A DNA stretch of 64,000 nt from Centrapalus pauciflorus. Its lineage: Eukaryota; Streptophyta; Magnoliopsida; Asterales; Asteraceae. Both the position numbers and the translations under genes were made by a program. Below are positions 57,052 to 64,000 of the stretch, in pieces. Location: contig JAANYP010007949.1 in the NCBI GenBank assembly GCA_020465985.1, positions 36,328 through 100,327 of the forward strand, written 5' to 3'. Below the pieces are notes generated by a model. The model made no database searches. It saw only the letters and a program-made list of their open reading frames with translations, and was not told the DNA's origin. Position 1 is the stretch's first letter; each line of letters opens with the position of its first letter.

Positions 57052-58328
57052 ATGTCAACCCAGTTCCACGCAAACGGTAACAATCCCGGAAATTCCCAAA
57101 AGACTAGGATGAGAACCCACGACCCTAGAGATGTCCGCTTTGAGAAACCCCTCAATGCAGAGTTCCCTGAAATTCCCCCGAATTCAAATAATGGTAAACT
57201 CCCTAGATTTCTCATAGAGTGTACCCTAAAAGAGTCTGACTTTGATGATTTTGAGACAATTGAGTCATTTGAACATCTGGGATGGGCTAGTTGTCATGTG
57301 GGAGTTACCATATATCCATACTAGTTTAATTCAACAGTGGTTCGCCACGATGCGTAGGATTGAAAAATCTGAGGAGCATGACTTCGAATTAGTTGGGATG
57401 GTGGGGAACAAAGAGGTGTTAATTTCTAGAGAAAAATTGTATGATGAGTTTTTAATTGACACTGAAACACCTCGTCCTATGGAGTTCTGGACATTGACTA
57501 ATACCCATGGGGATATAATGCGTAAGGTTAACAAATGGACTAATCAATGGGATCAAATGATAGCAATTGTTTTTGGATTTCCGATTAGAACTGCCCGGAC
57601 TTACACCGCCTTCAATAGAGGTGATTTATGCCCATTAGCCAAAGTTATGTGGAAGTTTGTTATCTTTAACATACTTCCGCGTCACCAAGACACCACATAC
57701 GTGAGACCATAAGAAATTCTCTTAGTGCACGCATTAATGACTCGATATCCGACTGTATCTCTAAGATACATTATTATGCAAAATATGTGGGAATGTCATG
57801 TCTTAGGCCGAGGGATATATGACCCTCATTGTAGAATGTTAACTGAATTGTTCATGATAGAAAAGGCTGTGTCCGAGGAGTTGCCCATACGGATCCTTAA
57901 CCCGAATACCACATGGTTTACAAGGTTTACTATGGTAGGGCTAGTTTTTGAGCGTACTGAGAGAGGTTTCCAATCTGTTGTCCAAAATCTACTAAAGTGA
58001 CCCAAATCCCTTTCAAAGCCCCTGAACCCTTACCTGAAGGACATAATAATAAAGGAAAAGCTAGAATGGAAGTTGATGAAGAAGGTTAAAGAGGCCATGG
58101 AAGAGAGTCGAGACCGTTGATGTCATTTGGGATCAAGTGCACAAGCTGAAGGAGATAGTTGGAGACTTAGTGAGCACAAACAATATATTGCTTAAAGAGA
58201 TCCAAATGCTTCGGGAAAATCAAGAGAAGAATGATCAACTATTTAACACGCATTCCGACTGGCTCACCAATCTTCAGATCATTGTCGGCGAACTGGAGGA
58301 GATCGTCGCGCCTCAGGCCGAATGTTGA
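57052..58328 (+). pseudogene. Athila extra ORF (ATHILA ORF-1-like)
   Basis: Starts at ATG 57052 (MSTQFHANGN). It has a basic N-terminus, LKESDFDDFETIESFEHLGW, LIQQWFATMRRIE, FELVGMVGNKEVLISREKLYDEF, FNRGDLCPLAKVMWKFVIFNILP and LMTRYPTVSLRYIIMQNMW, and ends with a coiled coil (LLKEIQMLRENQEKNDQLF) before the stop at 58328. This layout fits the ATHILA ORF-1 family, whose function is unknown; in Athila it sits in the envelope position after pol. No membrane segment is evident. Frameshifts near 57320 and 58090-58140 and stops at 57712 and 58000 disable it. Confidence 0.65.
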
Positions 58329-58630
58329 GTTTTATTATTATTTGAGTATTATGGTTTAAGTATGTGTGCTAAACATTTATTGGTTTGTTTAATTTCTGAT
58401 GTGGTTTGGTTTGGTTATTTACTTTTATTCGGATTGTAATGGTACCTTATTTTTAAAAGTGTGATGTTTTTATTTTAAGTTAAATATTATAAAAGTTGAA
58501 TTTTGTTTGTTTATTATTTGTTATTTAATTTTAATTGTTATGAATAATTAATATGTACCGATCTATCTCTCTATATTCTTAACCGATAAATTAAAATCTG
58601 ATGTGACGAGGACGTCACAAAAGTCTAAGT
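58329..58630 (+). other. Athila 3' non-coding region
   Basis: T-rich sequence between the extra ORF and the polypurine tract. No gene. Confidence 0.6.
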
Positions 58631-58643
58631 TGGGGAGGGTAGG
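58631..58643 (+). promoter_or_regulatory. Probable polypurine tract of the Athila element
   Basis: TGGGGAGGGTAGG followed by TGTAACGATAAG at 58645. Position after the extra ORF and next to a TGT-start suggests the 3' LTR boundary. Confidence 0.55.
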
Positions 58644-58644
58644 T

Positions 58645-59329
58645 TGTAACGATAAGATTAATTAATTTAGCCCTCACAAAATTTTTTGGACTACATTCTA
58701 AATCAATTATTAGAGAGATTTACAGCCCCGCGTACCAAAACAGTAAAAATTTGAAAATTCTGCAGTGTTGGGGGGGGGGGGGGTGCGCATGCCTACGCCC
58801 CCATCGGGTTAAAAATCAGATTTGAGCCCCATTTTATCATTTTCACAACCCTAGAACCTTTGTCTACGGTTGAGTGTGTGGTTCTCTCCCAAAAACATCA
58901 TTTTTGTGCCCAAAATTTGCAAATTTAAGCTTCAAAACACCCACATTTTCATAAATATCAAAGATCTAGGCTAGAAATCACCTTTTTGTGGGTAGTTCCA
59001 TCCATTTCGAAGATTTTTGGGTAGAGAGAGTGGTGAAGAAAAAAGCTAGATTTGTACCAAGTTAAGCTTCCAATCACCAAGCTTCCATGGAGTTTTCATG
59101 GTGATTTTGACTTTTTAGAGTCAAAGTATGTGAAATCGCATGAATTTAAATATAACCTTGATGTATGTTTTATGAGATATGTGTTTATTTGTTAAGTTTG
59201 TTAATTTGTCATGGTTAAGTGAACGTAATTGTGCATCTTTTAAGTGAGCGTAATGGTGCAAATTGCAACTATAGGTTACATTACTTAATTTGTCTCATAC
59301 ACATTGTGGTTGGTTGGCACAAATGGTAG
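58645..59329 (+). other. Putative Athila LTR start or second inter-ORF leader
   Basis: Two readings are possible. As the 3' LTR it begins TGTAACGATAAG after a polypurine tract. As the leader of a second Athila-type element it parallels 56311-57051: GTTGGGGAG at its start, a G run (58770-58783), GC-rich words, a donor CAAA/GTATGT at 59125/59126 and an acceptor GGTAG ending at 59329 directly before ATG 59330. I cannot decide between them without a second copy. Confidence 0.4.
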
Positions 59330-59602
59330 ATGTCGAGGAGAACGAGACAAAGGACTCAAAATGTTAACGTTCCGATAGATTGGTCCCCGAACCTCTTATT
59401 ATCCAACACCCGGAACACATTAGAACACATCTATATTTGTATAAAAAATATTCCAATAAGGTGTTAGCTGAAAAGAGGGTTAAGAAGAGTGATTTTGAGG
59501 ACTATGAGATCCCATACTTATTGGATTATTTGGGGTGGGAAAGTGTGCCTGAGTTGGGCGGCCACGATATTTATCAGGCCGATGTAGTTGAGTGGATGTC
59601 TA
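59330..59602 (+). pseudogene. Second ATHILA ORF-1-like fragment
   Basis: Starts MSRRTRQRTQNVN at 59330, shifts frame near 59375, then reads PEPLIIQHPEH and KKSDFEDYEIPYLLDYLGWES. This lines up with KESDFDDFETIESFEHLGWAS of the gene at 57052. It is truncated at 59602 by the copia LTR. The protein differs widely from the first copy, so it is a distinct family. Confidence 0.5.
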
Positions 59603-59916
59603 TGTAATTTCACTTTTCATGCAATTCAATCACATACAAACAATCAATATAAACAACAAAAACAAATACAATCTGTCGAATGTTTTATTGAGAGAAGAAC
59701 ATTACATTGAGTTCATGAGATTTTCTTGCTTTGCACTCTTCTTCTCTCTATCAACATGCAACCGTATGTGTATGTGTAAACTCTGAATTCCTTATTCTAT
59801 CATTCTGTCAACTGAACTATATATATACACAATTTACAACTATTGTGTATTTACAATAAAGCCCCTGAACTATTACAAAATATTGTTTTCAACTCTATTT
59901 CTAATTGTACCCAACA
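59603..59916 (-). mobile_element. 3' LTR of minus-strand copia element C
   Basis: On the minus strand from TGTTGGGTAC (59916) to GTGAAATTACA (59603), 314 bases. It is preceded in element sense by AAGGGGGAGAT (59917 onward). A TATATATATA stretch lies near 59820. The matching 5' LTR is not found before the window end, and the internal part appears cut near 63355. Confidence 0.75.
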
Positions 59917-60420
59917 ATCTCCCCCTTAGAGATGAAAACAATTTTCAATTAAAGATCTCCGTTCAGGTTGAATCTTTTCTTGAATTTTCTTCTTTACTAT
60001 GATCTCTGAATCTTCTGATACAATCTTCTTCTTTATTTGTCTCTCTCTGATCTTCACATCTATTCTTCTCTGATCTTCTCTTTTCTTGAAAGCACACTCC
60101 CCCTTGAATCGTGAATAGCTTTCGATTCTCTCCCTTTATCAATTGTCTTGATATGATGTAGCAATTGTCTTCAGTTGTCTTCAATCTACTCAACCGTTGT
60201 CTCTGAACTCTAGCTTTTCTCCCCCTCATGATGATCATAATAAATATGAACATCATGCAAAGTAGTCAGAGACATTAATGCATTGAATATACAGTAGATG
60301 AAATACAAGAACAACTTACAATTTCAGAAGTATTACAAATTAACTTTCTCCCCCTCAAACTAATATTCACTCCCCCTAAACTAAACAAATTTATCTCACT
60401 CCCCCTCAAATGAATATTTT
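59917..60420 (-). promoter_or_regulatory. Multiple polypurine tracts of copia element C
   Basis: On the minus strand AGGGGGAG-type tracts recur near 59929, 60099, 60221, 60350, 60372 and 60401 (CTCCCCC on the plus strand), with another at 61748. Clustered extra polypurine tracts upstream of the 3' LTR are a described Sirevirus trait. The one at 59919-59929 touches the LTR and is the likely functional copy. Confidence 0.65.
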
Positions 60421-61890
60421 TTTTTTAAAGAATAAAACAAAGCTTTTCAACTTTGGGGAAAATGAAACACATTCATTTTGTGAAATAACGAGTCCAGGTC
60501 CACATAGGATTCCTGTTTTCACAATAGACATAATCTATGTGACCTACGTTCAGCGCTGGCATGATGTTAACACTGGTACGATTTCCAAATAGTCATTGTG
60601 AAATCCTCTATCATTAAAGAACCACTCTTATTTCTTCCGGCTTAGTCACTGTGGACTAGCTGCTTATAGTCACGCAGACTGTCAAACTCGATGTGTCCTA
60701 AAAGTGTATATTATAAGCTCTAGACACAATGTGCATCAAATGAAGTCGGAGACCGGAGCAAATGTCTTCCTTGTTTCAATATCAATAATATCCAAATGAT
60801 ATATTGATAGAAATGTGTAATCTCTCCGTGATTATTGAAACAGAAATCTTTTGAGAGATAACTGAGTAGTTGGTGGGGTTAAGTGCATGCGTCACTGGAT
60901 CCATGACGTCTTTTTCAATATCAAGTCATGTAGGGCTTGATAAATTTTGAGGTTTACCCAGCTGACACAGTGTAGGTAGGATTATCTTTTCTTCAAATCC
61001 TTTCTCAACTCTCAGCATTTTTCAACTAAACTCCCTCCGGCTCACTTTTCAGAAACAAATTCAGTCAGCTTTATACTGAAAGCATGACGTGATGCACCAC
61101 CATCTCCTTTCAAATATACCCCTCTCACTTACAAATTAACTCTGCTCGACCCTGTCAGTATCCCGTGATAATTGACACTTCTCAAATACTAGGCCTAAAG
61201 AACCCTTACCCACGCAGACTATAAGTGGTTTGCTTCTTGGGTAGGTCTTCCGGTTTTGGTTAGATCATAGAAGCGATATTTATACCTATCACATAGTTAG
61301 GTGCATAATCGGAGTCATCAGAAATAATCTTAAGCATTTCAGCTCATGGGATATCATACAAAGACTGATTAGAATCTACAGCTCAGATGAATTGGGAGAT
61401 GAAATCCAGAATGAATTTGGGGAAATGATGAGTTGGGAGATATCAGAATGAAATAGAAAATTTGATATATGGTTTGAAAAGAATAAGATTTTCTTGAAAG
61501 AATTAGCACTTGGGAGATAACGGGAGAATCCAGTATGAATTGGAAGCATTGTAACAAAGAGAATCTCAGTAGAAATGAGATTATGAAAATCAAAGAGATT
61601 AGATCAATTAAATTCAATGATATATTCAAAGAATCAAACAAATATTTCTTTTCAGCTCAAATCTTCTTTTTATGTGTGAATCAAATATTTTCGTGAAAAA
61701 TCACACACAGTTTTTGAAAAAATGTCATCGTCAATGAATGTCTGAAACTCCCCCTGGAAATAAGCTCACAAAGTTAGTCAACTTATTGAAATTAAATCAG
61801 GAGTAAAAAATTATAAAAATAAAACTCCCTCTAATTCAATGCAGCTTCAGAGTTGAATTCAGGGCAGGAATTCCAGAAAGATTTGTCTTT
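60421..61890 (-). other. Copia C internal non-coding or decayed sequence
   Basis: Between the polypurine cluster and the hairpin array I can recognise no pol domain on either strand. The stretch is AT-rich, with the extra tract near 61748. Pol appears to have been deleted between gag and the 3' end. Confidence 0.45.
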
Positions 61891-61897
61891 CAGACTC

Positions 61898-62231
61898 GGG
61901 TTCTAATCTGAAGTGATTAGAAGCCATTTGTCGCAAAAGCTCGGGTTTTAGTCTGAAGTAACTGAAAACCATTAGCTTGGGTTCTGTACTGAAAAGTACA
62001 AAATCCAATTTCAGTGATGATCGGGTTCTACTCTATTGTGAGTAGCAGCCTCTTGAGATGAAGTTCTAGTTCTAGTCTGATATGACTAACAACCATATGA
62101 TTGAACTGAAGAATGGGTTTTAGTCTAGATTAACTAAAAACCATCTTGAGTTGAAGCACAGGTCTTGATCTGAAGTAATCAAGAGCCTATTAAAGTGGAG
62201 AACGGGTCCTTATCTGAAATGATAAGAAACC
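61898..62231 (-). repeat. Array of eight 28-base hairpins with covarying stems
   Basis: Eight units of 11-base arm, 6-base loop (mostly TGAAGT), 11-base arm start at 61898, 61943, 61979, 62023, 62067, 62115, 62160 and 62204. The arm consensus is GGGTTCTnnnC / (G)nnnAGAAnCC. Stem positions 8-10 differ between units, yet the opposite arm always has the complement: AAT/ATT, AGT/ACT, GTA/TAC, ACT/AGT, AGT/ACT, AGT/ACT, GAT/ATC, TAT/ATA. Unit spacing (36-48 bases) is not a multiple of three, so a coding repeat is unlikely. It sits just 3' of the gag remnant of element C. Function unknown. Confidence 0.85.
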
Positions 62232-62239
62232 TAAAACCT

Positions 62240-63355
62240 GCAAAATTTAAGATGTCTTTGGTATCCAAAAAGATTTGGATCCAGACTTGTTAGCACTTTT
62301 GGATACCCATTTCAAAACGGGTTTTGGTACCCACTTGTACTTAGGTTTAGGTACCCATTGCAAGTTATAACTATCAGCTTCTCTCTCAAAAGCAGAAAAC
62401 AAATTTCTTTGAGTATAAGAAAATTGAATATCTGAAATTCTAAAGAAACTTGAATTTGAATGATCAGACTTTTGCGAACTCTTCTTTTTGAAAAACTGTC
62501 CGGTTCTTGTCTGTTTCTGATAATACTTGGTATTTTTCTGTGAAAATGTTTTCTGATTAGAATGACCAGTATTTTCAGAAACTTTAGGAAAATTTGACTT
62601 CGAAGATTCACCGGTGTAAATCTTGACCGGAAGTTGTTCAACAACTTTATCTTTGATCTGTGTATCTTTAACAGATACTTAAGTTTAAGATCTGAAGAAG
62701 AATCAAATTTAAAAAATTCAGTTGGATTCTTTTCACTTTCTATAGATAAATCAGATTGATCAACTTTAGATTTTGAACAAACTGAAGGATCTTTAACCTC
62801 TGATTCTTTTGAAGTAGAAAATTCATTAAATTGTTTAGAAAGATGAAGTATCTGATCTTCTAATCCTTTGATAATGACCAAATAAGAATTTCTGTCATTA
62901 TCAAATGATTGGAAATCAGTATTAAAAGATTGTTCTTTTATTAAAAACATCTTTCTTTCATCTTCAAACAACTTAGATTTTGTTTTAAAATCTTGTTCTT
63001 TCAGTAAGAACGCATGTCTTTCTGTCTCAAGAGAATCTTTAGTTAAAGACAACTCTTTTTCAAGAGCAAAAAAATTTTCCGATTTGTTTAAAACACAATT
63101 TTGATCAGTATGATTTGTCTTAGAAAGTAATTCTTCAAGATCTTTAACTTTCTTGTAAAGATCAGATCTTTCAGGCAAAAGATATTTCAGTTGAGTTGCA
63201 TTCTGAAAATTTTCTTCTTTCAGCTCATCAAGTTCTTTAAGTAATTCTGATATTTTCAATTGATGAGCATAACTCTCAGAGTTTTGTTTTTCTTTTAAGC
63301 TCTGAATTTCTTCATTCAGTATTCGTACATCACGTAACGCCAAATGTTTATCATT
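62240..63355 (-). pseudogene. Copia C gag C-terminal coiled coil and WVPKP tail
   Basis: The minus strand carries a long charged helical region (IQSLKEKQNSE, ISELLKELDELKEENF, LYKKVKDLEELLSK, with repeated FKTKSKLFEDERKMFLIKEQ-like heptads) from about 63343 to 62700. After a frameshift near 62680 come TGHS-type and basic QKN/RTGQF segments and tandem QWVPKPKYKWVPKPVLKWVSK at about 62345-62285. In related copia elements this lies between the gag zinc knuckle and protease. The upstream end is cut near 63355, so capsid and zinc knuckle are absent. Downstream, protease and pol are missing. Confidence 0.7.
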
Positions 63356-63715
63356 ATTTAACTAAACGAGAATGTCGTAACATGTTTGAGTAATTTAGTC
63401 GCGTAATTGATTATGTCTATGTGATTGTTGCATGAAATTATAGTGAGTAATACTTATGCCATGGTGATCCCGTGAATGGTTATTCGTCTCTTGATTGTTT
63501 ATCTACTACGTTAGTTATTTTGCCACTAATTTTAGTTACAAAGTGATATCAAATCATTAATCTAAATAAATCATTCAAATCCACAAATTCACAATTTAAG
63601 TGCTTTCAATAAACTTATAAGGCTAATAACCTAACCCTAATTACGACCACACTCCCTGTGGATTCAACTCTTACTTCTCTAAGCTAAATAGTGGATTTAA
63701 GGACTAAACGGCGGG
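63356..63715. mobile_element. Probable Athila-type LTR tail
   Basis: Contains ACACTCCCTGTGGATTCAAC at 63650-63669, a block typical of the U5 end of Athila and related gypsy LTRs, followed by GGACTAAACGGCGGG. It could continue the putative LTR at 58645, with element C inserted between. No second copy is in the window to confirm. Confidence 0.35.
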
Positions 63716-64000
63716 TCACAATGACAGCCCGTCACTGGTTCCATTTCTTTCGTGTACCTTGCACACCCACACACTTAATTTATATGCTTAAAAGGAAATG
63801 GAGTTGACTGCTTTTGCTGCATACTCTGCACACACATGTATGCATGTAACCGAGGAAAAAAAAAGAAAGGAAAACAAAAAGGAATGCTGGATAACTTTCT
63901 TTTTGTCATGCACACACTGCACACACATTGGTAACTTAAATGGAAATGAAAGGAAATGGAAGTAAATAGGCTGCTGGGATTGTTGTACTGTTTGTGTCTT
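63716..64000. other. Unassigned sequence at right edge
   Basis: CA-rich words (GCACACACTGCACACACAT-like, near 63835 and 63910) and A-rich tracts. No gene or element end seen. Confidence 0.5.

Overview
The window is repeat-dense nuclear DNA from a flowering plant. It contains Sirevirus-type Ty1/copia elements, Tekay-like and Athila-like Ty3/gypsy elements, a hAT miniature element, a MuDR-type transposase fragment, a plant mobile domain (PMD) gene and spliceosomal introns. The style of the Sirevirus extra open reading frame (ORF) recalls elements of asterid eudicots, but that is a weak inference. I see no host gene I would trust as intact; almost every coding region is a transposon gene carrying stops or frameshifts.

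Layout. 1-41883 is one deeply nested block. A small hAT miniature element (ends at 428 and 41875, 8-bp target duplication at 420-427 and 41876-41883) was split by retroelements. Just inside lie two partial LTRs of Sirevirus family A (926-1433, 40714-41679). Inside those, two copies of Sirevirus family B face each other: a plus-strand copy B1 (1434-4350 continued at 24215-29334) and a minus-strand copy B2 (40710-34611). Between them is a minus-strand deletion derivative D (34608-29335) that joins gag directly to a diverged extra ORF. B1 is interrupted at 4351-24214 by a non-autonomous gypsy element G1 with 2.6-kb LTRs. G1 was itself invaded by a Tekay-like gypsy G2 (minus strand). A later duplication left a solo G2 LTR with its target duplication, a second copy of the G1 leader and part of the G1 LTR.

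41884-48701 looks like the remains of a Mutator-like element. It holds a decayed PMD gene, a small minus-strand PB1-like gene, an array of about 71-bp repeats built on a TTCGGTGTT palindrome, and the N-terminal part of a MuDR-type transposase. A Sirevirus A 5' end cuts this transposase (LTR 48702-49825, primer site, partial gag).

50541-59602 is a decayed Athila-type gypsy element: gag, protease, RT-RNase H, integrase, an ATHILA ORF-1-like extra gene, and a piece of a second such gene. 59603-63355 is the 3' part of another minus-strand copia element. It carries repeated polypurine tracts and a striking array of eight covarying hairpins. The last 650 bases hold a probable Athila LTR tail and unassigned sequence.

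How the parts work together. The classes present would supply capsid (gag), protease, integrase, reverse transcriptase and RNase H if intact, plus extra ORFs of unknown role. The most unusual theme is that extra ORFs in two unrelated retroelement superfamilies share one layout: a TATA box inside the element, a short leader exon, an intron, and a splice acceptor directly abutting the ATG. Two independent sets of RNA hairpins with compensatory changes also occur in retroelement non-coding regions.
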